49,516 bases of DNA, from contig JAFGDZ010000027.1 in the NCBI GenBank assembly GCA_016931855.1, forward strand, positions 1 through 49,516. Reading direction: 5' to 3'. A program made the translations under genes and the position numbers. Shown here in pieces: positions 17,027 to 28,000 of the stretch; positions within the stretch are counted from its first letter, which is position 1; the number at the start of each line of letters is the position of its first letter. The notes beneath the pieces are model-generated. The model searched no databases. It was not told the origin of the DNA and worked only from the letters and a program-made list of their open reading frames with translations. The DNA is from Bacteroidales bacterium. GTDB lineage: Bacteria > Bacteroidota > Bacteroidia > Bacteroidales > Tenuifilaceae.

Positions 17027-18820
17027 ATGAAAAAGATATCGTTACATCGTACGTCGTATAGGTTTTTCTATCCTTTGCTAATTAAAATGCGGGGGCTAGG
17101 GCAAAAGAGGCTAATCCTAGTTTTGAGCTTAATTGTGGGGATCCTTAGCGGATTGGCTGCTGTTATTCTAAAAAACCTTGTTCACTTTATTCATACGCAG
17201 CTGGTTTTGCTTCACGATACGGACTCGGAGAGCTACCTGTTCCTTGCGTTGCCGGGTATTGGTATCTTCCTAACCTTAATTTTTGTACGATACATTATTC
17301 GCGATAATCTTAGCCATGGCGTAACAAAAATTCTGTACGCCATGTCGCGCCACAAGAGTAAAATTAAAACGCACAACACGTACTCATCAATGGTATCCAG
17401 CGCTATGACCATTGGTTTTGGTGGCTCGGTTGGAGCCGAGGCGCCAATAGTTTACACTGGCGCTGCAATTGGCTCAAACATAGGGCAGCTTTTTAGGGTT
17501 AACTACAAAACGTTGACCCTTTTACTTGGATGTGGAGCCGCTGGTGCCATTGCATCAATCTTTAAAGCGCCAATTGCGGGGTTAGTTTTTACCCTTGAGA
17601 TATTGATGCTGGATCTAACCATGGCATCCATTGTGCCGCTGCTAATCTCCGCGGTATCGGCAGCAACCGTTTCCTACTTCCTGCTAGGCCGTGGCGTTGT
17701 GTTCGACTATACCGTTATTAGACCCTTTGCCCTCCATAACATTCCCTACTTTATTATTCTGGGTATATTCTGCGGGTTTGTGTCGCTTTACTTCACAAGG
17801 GTCTTAATGAAAATTGAGTCTAAGTTTGGACAGATAAAAAGTCCATACAAAAAGTGGATTCTTGGAAGCGTAGTGCTTGGTTTGCTTGTGTTCCTTTTTC
17901 CCCCGCTTTACGGCGAGGGTTACGATACGCTGCAGGCGCTGCTCGACGGCCGATCATCGGTAATTTTTGATAACAGCCTCTTCTACTCGTTCCAAAATGA
18001 GTACTGGCTTCTGCTTCTTTTTTTGGTGATGCTTTTGGGTATAAAGGTGCTGGCCACCGCAGCCACAACGGGTGCAGGAGGTATTGGCGGAACCTTTGCG
18101 CCCACGCTATTTATGGGTGGTATTGCTGGCTTCTTTGTGGCTAGGGTCATTAACCAGTTTAGCTTTATTGATGTATCGGAAAGTAACTTTGCCCTAGTGG
18201 GCATGGCGGGCATGATGGCAGGCGTAATGCACGCACCCCTAACAGCCATCTTCCTAATTGCCGAAATTACCGGTGGCTATGCGCTATTTATACCGTTAAT
18301 GATAACATCAACCATATCGTACATAACCATTATGTACTTTGAGCCGCACTCAATTTACACCAAGCGCTTGGCTGCTAAGGGCGATTTGCTTACCCACCAT
18401 AAGGATAAGGCCGTTCTAACCCTTATGCGCATTGGCTCTGTTGTTGAAACCGATTTAGCAATTGTTAACCCCGACGATACGCTTGGGAAAATGGTTAAAA
18501 CCATTAGCAAGTCGCGCCGTAATATTTTTCCTGTTGTTGATAATGAGGGAATGATGCTTGGCATTGTACTGCTGGACGATATTCGCGACATAATGTTCAA
18601 TGCCGAGGTGTATGAGAATACCTATGTACGGGAGCTCATGTCGTTACCACCAGACTTTATTTACTTGGATGAGCCCATGGATAGCGTTATGCGCAAGTTT
18701 GAGGATACCCGCGCATGGAACCTGCCCGTTGTGGATAAAGGGAAGTATATTGGATTTGTATCCAAATCAAAGATATTCAACGCTTATCGGGATGTACTTG
18801 TGCAGTTCTCCGATGAGTAG
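17027..18820 (+). CDS. ClC-type chloride channel/antiporter with CBS domains
   Basis: About 597 aa from ATG 17027. Multi-pass membrane protein with the three ClC filter motifs in variant form: GGSVGAEAP (GxEGP region), GCGAAGAIASIFKAP, and GGIGGTFAPTLFMGG (GxFxP). Note SVGAEAP, where family members usually have G-R/K-E-G-P; the Glu corresponding to the gating Glu is present. The C-terminal ~135 residues form two CBS domains (around VNPDDTLGKMV and LDEPMDSVMRKF), which usually sense adenine nucleotides. It moves chloride or a similar anion. Monocistronic. Confidence 0.92.
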   Translation: MKKISLHRTSYRFFYPLLIKMRGLGQKRLILVLSLIVGILSGLAAVILKNLVHFIHTQLVLLHDTDSESYLFLALPGIGIFLTLIFVRYIIRDNLSHGVTKILYAMSRHKSKIKTHNTYSSMVSSAMTIGFGGSVGAEAPIVYTGAAIGSNIGQLFRVNYKTLTLLLGCGAAGAIASIFKAPIAGLVFTLEILMLDLTMASIVPLLISAVSAATVSYFLLGRGVVFDYTVIRPFALHNIPYFIILGIFCGFVSLYFTRVLMKIESKFGQIKSPYKKWILGSVVLGLLVFLFPPLYGEGYDTLQALLDGRSSVIFDNSLFYSFQNEYWLLLLFLVMLLGIKVLATAATTGAGGIGGTFAPTLFMGGIAGFFVARVINQFSFIDVSESNFALVGMAGMMAGVMHAPLTAIFLIAEITGGYALFIPLMITSTISYITIMYFEPHSIYTKRLAAKGDLLTHHKDKAVLTLMRIGSVVETDLAIVNPDDTLGKMVKTISKSRRNIFPVVDNEGMMLGIVLLDDIRDIMFNAEVYENTYVRELMSLPPDFIYLDEPMDSVMRKFEDTRAWNLPVVDKGKYIGFVSKSKIFNAYRDVLVQFSDE

Positions 18821-18944
18821 CGGCCTTTATTTTATTCCCGTCTTTGTTATAGGAATAACAGAAGTTTGTGTTCAATAAAATGTTTTTTGTCCGTTATAAA
18901 AGGCTTAAATTTACCGCAAATTATACACTTCATACATTGCAATT

Positions 18945-20225
18945 ATGGTAAGAGATACTCAAATATTCGATTTAATTGAGAAGGAGCGTCAGCGCCAGAT
19001 GCACGGCATTGAGCTAATCGCTTCGGAGAACTTTGTTAGCCCACAAGTACTTGAGGCTATGGGTTCTGTGCTAACTAACAAGTATGCCGAGGGGTACCCT
19101 GGCGCACGCTACTACGGTGGTTGCGAAATTGTTGACCAAACCGAGCAGCTTGCTATTGATAGGCTAAAGGATCTTTTTGGTGCTGAGTATGCCAACGTAC
19201 AGCCACACTCTGGCGCACAGGCTAACATGGCCGTATTTATGGCCGTTCTTAAACCTGGCGATACCTTCCTTGGTCTTGACCTATCGCACGGTGGTCACCT
19301 TACCCACGGTTCTCCAGTTAACATGTCTGGAATCCTATACAACGCTGTAGCCTATGGCGTAAGCGAGGAAACGGGTCGCGTTGATTACGATATGATGGAG
19401 CAGCAGGCTCTAACTCACAAGCCAAAGCTTATTGTTGGTGGAGCATCTGCATACAGCCGTGAGTGGGACTATAAGCGCATGCGCGAGATTGCCGACAAGG
19501 TTGGTGCACTTCTTATGATTGATATGGCACACCCTGCAGGCCTTGTTGCTGCTGGTTTACTTGACAACCCTGTTAAGTACGCTCACTTTGTTACCTCAAC
19601 CACTCACAAAACCCTTCGTGGCCCTCGTGGTGGTATCATCTTAATGGGTAAAGATTTCGAGAATCCATGGGGACTAAAAACTCCTAAGGGCGAAATCAAA
19701 AAAATGTCGCAAATCCTTAACGGAAGTGTTTTTCCAGGTATTCAAGGTGGCCCTCTGGAGCACGTAATTGCTTCTAAAGCAGTTGCTTTTGGTGAGGCTC
19801 TTACTCCAGGTTTTAAGGAGTACCAAGCTCAGGTTAAGAAGAATGCAGCGGTTCTTGCCGATGCGTTTATTAAAAAGGGTTACAAGGTAGTTAGCGGTGG
19901 TACCGATAACCACTCAATGCTTATCGACCTTCGTACTAAGTTTCCCGATATTACTGGAAAAAAAGTTGAGAACATTCTTGTTAAGGCCGATATCACCATT
20001 AACAAGAACATGGTTCCTTTCGATTCTCGCTCTCCATTCCAAACCTCTGGTTTCCGTGTTGGAACTCCAGCTGTTACCACTCGTGGTCTTAAGGAGGAGC
20101 ACATGCCAATTATTGTTGATTTAATTGACCGTGTTATCTCTAACATTGAGAACGAGGCCGAGATTGAAAAGGTTCGCGCAGAGGTTAACAAGCTTATGAA
20201 GGATTTCCCTCTATTTGCATGGTAG
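18945..20225 (+). CDS. glyA: Serine hydroxymethyltransferase
   Basis: 426 aa, normal length. PLP-dependent interconversion of serine and glycine, loading one-carbon units on tetrahydrofolate. The PLP lysine lies in [14 protein letters not shown]. The N-terminal [10 protein letters not shown] and [13 protein letters not shown] substrate segments are intact. Codon use is visibly more selective than in neighbours, as in a highly expressed gene. A weak promoter candidate (TTG 18887-18889, TAAATTTA 18906-18913, 16-base spacer) lies upstream, and a strong terminator follows. Confidence 0.97.
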   Translation: MVRDTQIFDLIEKERQRQMHGIELIASENFVSPQVLEAMGSVLTNKYAEGYPGARYYGGCEIVDQTEQLAIDRLKDLFGAEYANVQPHSGAQANMAVFMAVLKPGDTFLGLDLSHGGHLTHGSPVNMSGILYNAVAYGVSEETGRVDYDMMEQQALTHKPKLIVGGASAYSREWDYKRMREIADKVGALLMIDMAHPAGLVAAGLLDNPVKYAHFVTSTTHKTLRGPRGGIILMGKDFENPWGLKTPKGEIKKMSQILNGSVFPGIQGGPLEHVIASKAVAFGEALTPGFKEYQAQVKKNAAVLADAFIKKGYKVVSGGTDNHSMLIDLRTKFPDITGKKVENILVKADITINKNMVPFDSRSPFQTSGFRVGTPAVTTRGLKEEHMPIIVDLIDRVISNIENEAEIEKVRAEVNKLMKDFPLFAW

Positions 20226-20255
20226 TGTAACCTTTCCTTTCATGATAGATTTGAA

Positions 20256-20289
20256 AAGCATCCAGAGAAGTACCTCTGGGTGCTTTTTT
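20256..20289 (+). terminator. Intrinsic terminator of glyA
   Basis: 12-pair stem AAGCATCCAGAG (20256-20267) with CTCTGGGTGCTT (20274-20285), one wobble, a 6-base loop and a T run to 20289. Confidence 0.88.
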
Positions 20290-20332
20290 GCATTTATTGG
20301 GCAACAAGTTTACCCTATTCCTGCACAAAGTT

Positions 20333-20340
20333 TATATTTG
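20333..20340 (+). promoter_or_regulatory. -7 element of the TSUP transporter gene
   Basis: TATATTTG matches TAnnTTTG exactly. It predicts a start near 20347, about 17 bases ahead of the GTG start at 20364. The upstream TTG element is weak (TTT at 20309-20311). Confidence 0.45.
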
Positions 20341-20363
20341 CTTTAATGCTCAACTTTTAAATT

Positions 20364-21116
20364 GTGAACGATTTACTTGTGTACATTCTTGTGGTTGCAG
20401 CAGGTACAGCCGCCGGTTTTATTAATACATTAGCTGGCAGCGGATCCTTGCTTACCCTGCCGTTACTTATTTTTTTAGGATTACCAGCCAATGTGGCCAA
20501 TGGCACAAACCGTATAGGTATTCTTTTGCAAAGCGTAGTTGCAGTGGGTAGCTTTAAGCAGCAAAAGGTGTTTGAGTGGCGCGAGGGCCTTTGGCTAACC
20601 ATCCCTGCCACGGTTGGTGCGCTTTTTGGAGCAGCTATGGCCGTTAACATCAACGAGGTGCTTATGAATAGGATTATTGGAGCGCTACTGGTGCTTATGT
20701 TCTTTATAATCCTTTTTAAGCCCGAAACGTGGGTTAAGGAGCAAGCGGGTAGGGTGCACGCAAAGCCAAGTCTTATTCGCATTCTTGTATTTACGGCAAT
20801 TGGCTTCTACGGAGGGTTTATACAGGCTGGAGTTGGCTTTTTTCTTTTAGCGGGGTTGGTGCTGGGAGCCGGATTCAATTTGCTAAAGGCAAATGCAATT
20901 AAGGTGCTCATTGTTCTTGTATTTACCGTTGCTGCCCTTGCTGTTTTTATTATTAATGGGCAAGTTAACTATACGCTTGGTTTTATACTTGGCGCAGGCA
21001 ATATGTTGGGCGCATGGATTGCCACTAGGGTTGCAGTAAAGCAGGGCGCTGTATTTGTACGCTGGGTGCTACTGGTTACTGTATTCGCTTTTGCGGTTAA
21101 GCTGTTGCTGTTTTAG
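20364..21116 (+). CDS. TSUP (TauE/SafE) family permease
   Basis: 250 aa with about eight hydrophobic segments. The N-terminal AAGTAAGFINTLAGSGSLLTLP and the mid-protein repeat GFYGGFIQAGVGFF are the paired signatures of the sulfite exporter TauE/SafE family. Members export sulfite, sulfoacetate or other organosulfur anions; the substrate here is not determinable and no sulfur gene is adjacent. The start is GTG (20364), just behind a -7 element. Confidence 0.88.
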   Translation: MNDLLVYILVVAAGTAAGFINTLAGSGSLLTLPLLIFLGLPANVANGTNRIGILLQSVVAVGSFKQQKVFEWREGLWLTIPATVGALFGAAMAVNINEVLMNRIIGALLVLMFFIILFKPETWVKEQAGRVHAKPSLIRILVFTAIGFYGGFIQAGVGFFLLAGLVLGAGFNLLKANAIKVLIVLVFTVAALAVFIINGQVNYTLGFILGAGNMLGAWIATRVAVKQGAVFVRWVLLVTVFAFAVKLLLF

Positions 21117-21181
21117 GTGTATTGCTTAATTGGTAAATGCCAGCAGATTCACGTTTGGCCCCTAAAAGCTTTTGCTTAGCG

Positions 21182-21213
21182 TTGCTGTTTACGCCTTTTC
21201 TTGGTTACCTTTG
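21182..21213 (+). promoter_or_regulatory. Promoter of kdsB
   Basis: TTG (21182-21184), 21-base spacer, TACCTTTG (21206-21213): full consensus. It implies transcription from ~21220, leaving a leader of about 11 bases to ATG 21231. Confidence 0.7.
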
Positions 21214-21230
21214 CATAAAAAATTGTGGTT

Positions 21231-21989
21231 ATGCGAGTTTTGGCTCTTATTCCTGCGCGTTTTGCCTCTACTAGATTTCCAGGAAAACCGCTTGCTGATA
21301 TTGCTGGTAAACCTATGATTCAGTGGGTTTACCAAAGGGCTTCGGCTGTGTTTGGCTATGCCTTTGTTGCTACCGACGATGTGCGTATAGAGCAGGCCGT
21401 TGTGGATTTTGGGGGTAAGGTTATCATGACATCTACCGAGCATAAAAGTGGAACCGATAGGTGTGCCGAGGCGCTTGCCAAGGCAGAGGAACTTACCGGA
21501 GAGGTGTTTGATGTGGTGGTAAACATTCAAGGCGATGAGCCGTTTATTCAAACGGAGCAGCTGCGTAAGCTTATTGGCTGCTTTGATGAGGAACGAGTAG
21601 ATATTGCTACGCTGGTTAAACCTTTTGGGGCTGGCGATGATATTTTTAATATGAACAGCCCAAAAGTGGTGCTAAACCTTGCTGGCGATGCTATTTACTT
21701 TAGCCGCTCAGTTATTCCGTTTATGCGGGGAGTGGAGCAGCTGGAGTGGGCTGCACGTCATACCTTTTATAAGCACATTGGGTTGTACGCATACCGTGCC
21801 AAGGCGCTACGGGAGATTACTGTTCTTGAGCAATCGCCACTAGAGCTGGCTGAGTCGCTGGAGCAGCTGCGGTGGATAGAGAACGGGTACCGTATTCGTG
21901 TAGCCATTACCAATATGGAGACGCTGGCTGTGGATACCCCCGAAGACTTAGAGCGTGTAAAGCAGTTTGCCGCAGAGCATTTGGGTTAA
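21231..21989 (+). CDS. kdsB: 3-deoxy-D-manno-octulosonate cytidylyltransferase
   Basis: 252 aa from ATG 21231; a GTG two codons earlier is possible but the promoter position favours the ATG. It activates Kdo as CMP-Kdo for lipopolysaccharide core synthesis. Family motifs are IPARFASTRFPGKPL (CTP binding), FVATDD, MTSTEHKSGTDRCAE, NIQGDEPFI (metal-binding Asp) and KHIGLYAYRAKALRE. Cytoplasmic. Monocistronic, with its own promoter and terminator. It confirms a Gram-negative cell with Kdo-containing LPS. Confidence 0.96.
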   Translation: MRVLALIPARFASTRFPGKPLADIAGKPMIQWVYQRASAVFGYAFVATDDVRIEQAVVDFGGKVIMTSTEHKSGTDRCAEALAKAEELTGEVFDVVVNIQGDEPFIQTEQLRKLIGCFDEERVDIATLVKPFGAGDDIFNMNSPKVVLNLAGDAIYFSRSVIPFMRGVEQLEWAARHTFYKHIGLYAYRAKALREITVLEQSPLELAESLEQLRWIENGYRIRVAITNMETLAVDTPEDLERVKQFAAEHLG

Positions 21990-22012
21990 GCTGCTTTTAC
22001 AGAGATATGTAG

Positions 22013-22037
22013 AGCCATCCCTGTGATGGCTTTTTTT
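22013..22037 (+). terminator. Intrinsic terminator of kdsB
   Basis: 7-bp stem AGCCATC (22013-22019) with GATGGCT (22025-22031), a 5-base loop and a T run to 22037. Confidence 0.8.
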
Positions 22038-22135
22038 GTGAGGTAAATTCCGTGGACTAGTTACTTAAACCCGTTAGCCCATAGTGCTTGTTACCTTAAT
22101 CGCCCACTTTTACTATGGCCAACAAGGCATCAACT

Positions 22136-24154
22136 TTACTTAAGGCTATCTAGCTGCTTTTGTAAGGCAAACATCTCGTCGCGGAAACGGGCTGCTTGTA
22201 TAAAGTCCAGCTGCTTGGCTGCCTCCTCCATCGATTTTTTTGCTTTCTCAATGGTCTTTTTAAGGGCGTCGGCACCCATTAGCTTAATAACAGGATCGGC
22301 GGCAAAGTCAATGGTGTCGGGCTCGGTGTACATGCGCTTCTTCTCAGGTTTAGGCGAGGGCTCAAGGCCAAGAACGGAATCGCGATTTTTTACAATTTGC
22401 TGAGGCGTAATACCGTTTTGCTGGTTGTAAAGGAGCTGCTTCTCGCGGCGGCGGTTGGTCTCCTCAATGGTTATACGCATGGATTCCGTAATTTTATCGG
22501 CATACATAATAACCCGTCCGTTAAGGTTACGTGCCGCTCTACCTGCTGTTTGGGTAAGCGAGCGAGCCGAACGAAGGAAGCCCTCCTTATCGGCATCGAG
22601 AATGGCCACAAGCGATACCTCAGGTAAATCTAGCCCCTCGCGTAGTAGGTTAACGCCCACCAAAACATCGAATAACCCTTTGCGTAAATCAGCCATAATC
22701 TCAACGCGTTCAAGGGTTTCTACGTCGGAGTGGATGTATCGGCAGCGAATGTTGAGGCGGGCAAAGTACTTAACCAGCTCCTCGGCCATACGTTTGGTAA
22801 GGGTGGTAACCAGTACGCGCTCGTCGCGGGCAGCGCGGTCGTTAATTTCGCCAACCAAATCATCAACCTGATTAAGACTTGGGCGCACCTCAATAATAGG
22901 ATCCAGTAGGCCTGTTGGTCTAATTAGCTGCTCAACAATAACCCCGTTGCTGCGCTCGAGCTCGTAGTCGGCAGGCGTTGCGCTAACGTAAATGGCCTGC
23001 CCAATAATTCCTTCAAACTCCTCAAAGCGTAGGGGGCGGTTGTCTATTGCAGCAGGAAGTCGGAATCCGTACTCCACAAGGTTATGCTTACGGCTGTGGT
23101 CGCCGCCATACATCGCCCTAATTTGGGAAATGGTTACGTGGCTCTCGTCAATTACGGTTATAAAATCCTGAGGAAAGTAGTCCAGCAGGCAGAAAGGGCG
23201 CATTCCCGGAGGGCGACCATCAAAGTAGCGCGAGTAGTTCTCTATGCCAGGGCAGTAGCCCAGCTCCTTGATCATTTCCATATCGTACTCTACCCGCTGC
23301 TGCAGGCGCTTGGCTTCAATGTGCTTGTCGTGTGCCTTAAGAAAGGTCATTTGCTTAACCAAATCGTCCTGAATTTGGTTTATTGCAAGGTTTATGCGCT
23401 CGCGTGTGGTAACAAAAATGTTGGCGGGGTATATAACGGCCTCGTTAAGGGTATCAATTTTATTGCCTGATAGGGGGTCGAACGACTCTATGGCCTCAAT
23501 GTCGTCGCCCCAGAACACTATGCGGAAGGCGTAATCGCCATAGGCAACAAAAATATCAACAGAATCGCCTTTAACCCTAAAGGTACCGCGCTTAAATTCT
23601 ACTTCGTTGCGGGAGTAGAGGCCATCAACCAGCTTGCGCAGGAACTGGTTGCGGCTAACGGTTTGCCCAACCTTTACGTTAACGGTGTTGCTATGGAAAT
23701 CGGCGGGGTTGCCTATGCCGTACAGGCACGATACCGACGATACAACAATAACATCGCGCCTTCCCGATAGTAGCGCCGATGTGGTGCTAAGGCGTAGCTT
23801 CTCTATCTCATCGTTAATGGATAAGTCCTTCTCTATGTAAGTATCGGTAACAGGGAGGTATGCTTCTGGTTGGTAGTAATCGTAGTACGATACAAAGTAC
23901 TCAACTGCATTGTTTGGGAAAAAGTGCTTAAACTCTCCGTAGAGCTGTGCCGCCAGCGTTTTGTTGTGGCTAAGGATAAGCGCAGGGCGGTTAACCTCGG
24001 CAATCATGTTAGCCACGGTAAAGGTTTTACCCGATCCGGTAACGCCCAGTAGCGTTTGGTGCTTTTCGTTTTGCCTAAGCCCCTCAACAAGCTGCTTTAT
24101 GGCCTGCGGCTGGTCGCCTGTTGGGCTAAACTCCGATGTTAGCTTAAAATCCAT
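22136..24154 (-). CDS. uvrB: UvrABC system protein B
   Basis: 672 aa, full length. DNA damage recognition helicase-like subunit of nucleotide excision repair. Walker A GVTGSGKT is near residue 40. The beta-hairpin with YYDYYQPEAY follows, then helicase motifs including DESHVT and the TAGRAARN motif VI. The C-terminal UVR domain that binds UvrC is at ~630-672 (EAAKQLDFIQAARFRDEM). No other uvr gene is in the window. Its -7 element lies close to the start, so the leader is very short. Confidence 0.97.
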   Translation of the reverse strand: MDFKLTSEFSPTGDQPQAIKQLVEGLRQNEKHQTLLGVTGSGKTFTVANMIAEVNRPALILSHNKTLAAQLYGEFKHFFPNNAVEYFVSYYDYYQPEAYLPVTDTYIEKDLSINDEIEKLRLSTTSALLSGRRDVIVVSSVSCLYGIGNPADFHSNTVNVKVGQTVSRNQFLRKLVDGLYSRNEVEFKRGTFRVKGDSVDIFVAYGDYAFRIVFWGDDIEAIESFDPLSGNKIDTLNEAVIYPANIFVTTRERINLAINQIQDDLVKQMTFLKAHDKHIEAKRLQQRVEYDMEMIKELGYCPGIENYSRYFDGRPPGMRPFCLLDYFPQDFITVIDESHVTISQIRAMYGGDHSRKHNLVEYGFRLPAAIDNRPLRFEEFEGIIGQAIYVSATPADYELERSNGVIVEQLIRPTGLLDPIIEVRPSLNQVDDLVGEINDRAARDERVLVTTLTKRMAEELVKYFARLNIRCRYIHSDVETLERVEIMADLRKGLFDVLVGVNLLREGLDLPEVSLVAILDADKEGFLRSARSLTQTAGRAARNLNGRVIMYADKITESMRITIEETNRRREKQLLYNQQNGITPQQIVKNRDSVLGLEPSPKPEKKRMYTEPDTIDFAADPVIKLMGADALKKTIEKAKKSMEEAAKQLDFIQAARFRDEMFALQKQLDSLK

Positions 24155-24169
24155 AACGAATGATTTCTA

Positions 24170-24177
24170 CAAAAATA
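24170..24177 (-). promoter_or_regulatory. -7 element of uvrB
   Basis: TATTTTTG on the minus strand, an exact TAnnTTTG match ending 15 bases ahead of the uvrB ATG. The -33 region has only a weak match. Confidence 0.45.
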
Positions 24178-24385
24178 GCGCATAATATTTTAACGAATGG
24201 GGTAGCGGTTATGGTTTGTATAAATTAATGTAGCCATTGGAGGGTATTGGCTTTGCCATTTTGTGGCTTGTGCGTTTTGGTTAGGCGTAAACTTACTTGG
24301 TTTTTTTGATAAAACCCTGTTTGCCAAATGCTTTTGGTGGGTACTTTTGTGTGAGCGGATTAAAGGGAAGGGCAAGTGGAGGCTG

Positions 24386-24817
24386 CTAGAGCAGGATGGA
24401 TTTGGTTTGAACGCATTTCTTAACTTCTGGCTCAAAAAAGCAGTTTATGGTTTCGAGAAGTTCGCTGGCGGTAATGGGCTTGGTAAAGAACCCGGTACAA
24501 CCCGCATTAAGGCAGCGTTCCATGTCGTCAACAAAGGCGCAAGCCGTTTGGGCTATTATGGTAATGTTTGGTCTTACTGCCTTAATTTGCTTGGTAATCT
24601 CTATTCCGTTGATATCGGGAAGGCGAATGTCCATTAGAACGATGTTAATGGACTGGTTATCCTTAATGTATCGAAGGGCATCGGCGCCAGTGCCTGCAAA
24701 AAGAAGGGTAGCATTGGTTGTGGAAAGAATAATATCCAAAAGCATGATGCTTGAGGGATCATCTTCAACAATTAGAATTGTTTTATCGTTCCAGTTATAG
24801 GTACTACCGCTAGTCAT
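24386..24817 (-). CDS. Single-domain response regulator (CheY-like receiver)
   Basis: 143 aa, all receiver domain. Acidic pocket Asp19/Asp20 (VEDD), phospho-acceptor Asp63 (VLMDIRLPD), Thr91 (AQTA) and Lys113 (FTKP). There is no DNA-binding or enzymatic output domain. It is transcribed divergently from the large histidine kinase at 25028, separated by 210 bases. The kinase has no receiver of its own, so the two may form a pair. About 195 bases downstream (24190-24385) hold no gene that I can support. Confidence 0.9.
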   Translation of the reverse strand: MTSGSTYNWNDKTILIVEDDPSSIMLLDIILSTTNATLLFAGTGADALRYIKDNQSINIVLMDIRLPDINGIEITKQIKAVRPNITIIAQTACAFVDDMERCLNAGCTGFFTKPITASELLETINCFFEPEVKKCVQTKSILL

Positions 24818-25027
24818 CTCCTTTTTAAAAAATTACATGAAATTATAATAATATGTTTTAATCAGCAAAATATTTAACAGATTATTATTAACAACATTGA
24901 TTTGATGTAATTTGGAACAATTTGTACTGCAATCATGTTGTTTAGTAAACACCATTGTTTACTGGGACTATATGTGGGTTTGGTGAGTTTGTATTTCCTT
25001 TTTGTTATCGACCATTAAATTTGCTTT

Positions 25028-28000
25028 ATGGAACTGGCTGCTCCCATTCGATACAAAAGACTTGAGGACAATGCCTTTATGGCTCTTGTCTATTTTTTGC
25101 TGGCGTTACTCTCATTGTACGTGTACAAGCCCAACTTATTGGGATTACAAGTGTGGATTCCTAGCGGGGTAATGCTTGGTGTGCTATTATCGCGTGGCTG
25201 GCAAGGAGTATGGGGGGGTATAATTGGTGCAATAGCAGCAGCAGCGGTTATCCTATTTTGGTATCAAAATCCCGAATTGGTTCTGTGCCGATTGGTTGTT
25301 GAAATGCTTATTGTGCTACTTTGTGCGTACTCTATTAAACGGTTCCTACCAAATAGTATAATAGAATCAAGTTTAAAGGGGTTAGTAATTACGCTTATTC
25401 CCATTCTGTTTGTTCCTTTAGCTGGGGCATTTATTCTGGCAAGTATCCATATGGCAATTGTACCCGTTGCAGATGTTTCTTTTTTGGAGCGGGTTCAGTA
25501 CTTATGGCTAAGCATTCTTGTTGGACTGGTAACGTTAAGCCCAATTCTGATTTCGGTAACCAACAGGAGGGTGCTGCAAAGGCGTAATTTTAATCCGCTG
25601 GATGTTACTCTTGTTCTATCCGTTTCCGTATTCAGCTCCTTGTCCATTATAGCATTAGATGCATTTACCCCTTACACCATTTTTCTTAGCGTTTTTTCCT
25701 TGGCTGTGTTTCTGTTTCTTGCATTTAGGAATAGACCTTTGGTTATGCCTCTTTATATTGGTATTTACGCCCTCTCATTGCTAGTGCCAATGGCGGGGGT
25801 ATCTGTTGCATTACCTCTATCGGTACAGGTAACCTTCTTGTATTTTCTCTCAATGCTTACCTTTATTAGCTTGGTAATATCGGTTGTGCTCCGCGAGAAG
25901 AGGGACGCAATTGAAGCCCTTAGCCTAGCCAATGAGCGTATTGAGACGGAGGTGCAGCGGCAAACCGCTGAGCTAAAAATGTTGAATAATAGCTTGCTGG
26001 CACAAATAGAGCGCAAGGGAATAGTTGAGTTTGAGCTAACGGAGAGTAAATCCCTGTTAGATCAGGCTCTGTTAGTGGGGCAAATAGCCAGTTGGGAGTT
26101 TGTGCCCTTGCAAAATCAGCTTAAGTGGTCCAGTGAGGGTTACCGTTTGTTTGGCTTGCAGCTTGATACTCCTGCACCATCGTTCCATGAATACATGGAA
26201 ATGATACACCCCGATGATAGGGAGAAATTTATGGCCGTTTACAATGATGCCGTTTCTACTCCAACCCATTTCTCTACCGATATTAAGCATGTACTGCTAA
26301 GTGGCGAAACAAAGTATTTTAGGATTAAGGGCGAGTCGTACGTAAACGGGAAGGGCGAAACCCGAATAGTGGGCTTAACGCAGGATATTACTAAGCAAAA
26401 GCTTGCCGAGATAGAGATTCTGGAGAAGGAGAAGAAGTACCGTGCTCTTTTCGACCTAAATATAGATTCCGTTCTGGTAATTAATCCTCTTACAGGTGTT
26501 ATTAAGGATGCCAATCAGGCCTTTTTGCACCTTTATGGCTACACAATGGACGAGATTGTTGGGCAGCACTACTCCATAATTTCTGCGGAGCCATCGGCAA
26601 CAAGCGTGTCAATAAGCACTGCGGTGCAAAAGGGATCGTACCGAATACCCTACCGTATCCACCAAAAGAGTAGCGGGGAGCAGTTTTTTATTGAGGCCAA
26701 CCTGATGTACCTTACCATTGACGATGAGCCCAGCATTATTGCCATATCGCACGATATTACCCCGCGCCGCAATGCCGAGCTGCAGCTAGCCGAGCGCGAG
26801 CTTAAGTATAGGCTGTTTTTTGAGTCCGATTTGGTGGGAATGGCCGAGGTTTCCAAGCAGCGCCAGTGGATTAGTGTTAATAGCAAGCTGCTTGACATTT
26901 TAGGGTACAGCCAATCCGACCTTATTGGCCATTTTGTGGAGGAGGTTACCTTTCCCGACGATAGGTCGCGCGATACGGTGATGTTTAACATGCTTCTTAC
27001 TCACCAGAGCGAGGGGTATAACGTGGAGAAGCGCTATATTCGTCCCGATGGGCAGGTGGTTTACTGCAAGGTCTCTGTTAAGGCGGTAAAGAACTCAAAG
27101 GGACTAATATCTCATATGGTGGCCTTAATTGAGGATATAACCATACGCAAAAAAATAGAGGATGAGCTGTTTGTTAGTAGGCAGGAGCTAAAGCGCGCTC
27201 AGGAGCTGGCGGGCTTAGGAACTATTAGCGTTGATTTTAGTACCTACACGCTAGCTATGAGCGAGGAGGCCGAAGCTCTGATGCACTGGCGAGGCGGTTA
27301 CTCTAGTAGGTGGGACAACCTTATGAGCCGGGTGCTACCTTCGGCTCGGCAGCAGCTAAGCGAGGTAATGGAGAACCTTAGGTTGGGCTCTACAGAGTCG
27401 TACCGCTTGGAGATGCCCTTTTTGCTAGATAATGGGGACGTAATCTATTTCCTTACCAACCTAATAAAGCTTAAGGGCGCAAAGGATGGCGATGCTGGTA
27501 GAGTACTTATTACTATTGCTGATATTACGCGCATTAAGCAGGCCGAGATAACCCTACAGGAGGCCAATACCATGAAGGATCAGCTGTTCTCCATTATTGC
27601 TCACGACTTGCGCTCACCCATTGGGGCAATTAGCAGCTTAATGGGTATTTATGCCGATCCCGATTCTGGCCTAACCACCGAGGCTAAAGCGGATATTGTG
27701 AGCTCAATTAAAACAACCGCAGAGGAAACGTATGCTTTACTAGAGAACTTGCTTGAGTGGGCTCGGTCGCAGCGCGAGGTTTTCTTTATGCCTATTGTTG
27801 GCAATGTGAACACCACAATTAACGATTCGTTGGCTCTGCTTTCGGGCATTGCCTCATCAAAGGGTGTTAGCCTTAACTTTATGTCGAATGGATTATCTGT
27901 TGAGGCTTTTTACGACAGCGAGATGCTAAAAACCATACTCCGAAACCTTATTACCAACGCCATTAAATTTACCCCAAGTGGGGGTGTTGTTAGCGTAAGT

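Noticed and set aside
18832-18858. Dyad TTATTCC/GGAATAA between the ClC gene and glyA as a terminator
   Set aside because: Only seven A/T-rich pairs, a long loop and no T run afterwards.
24190-24435. 81-codon open frame between uvrB and the response regulator
   Set aside because: It overlaps the end of the regulator gene in another frame and has an unstructured, odd composition; not supported as a gene.
25016-25023. TAAATTTG as a -7 element for the large kinase gene
   Set aside because: A start at the expected distance would fall at or after the ATG at 25028, and the TTG spacing is 24 bases.
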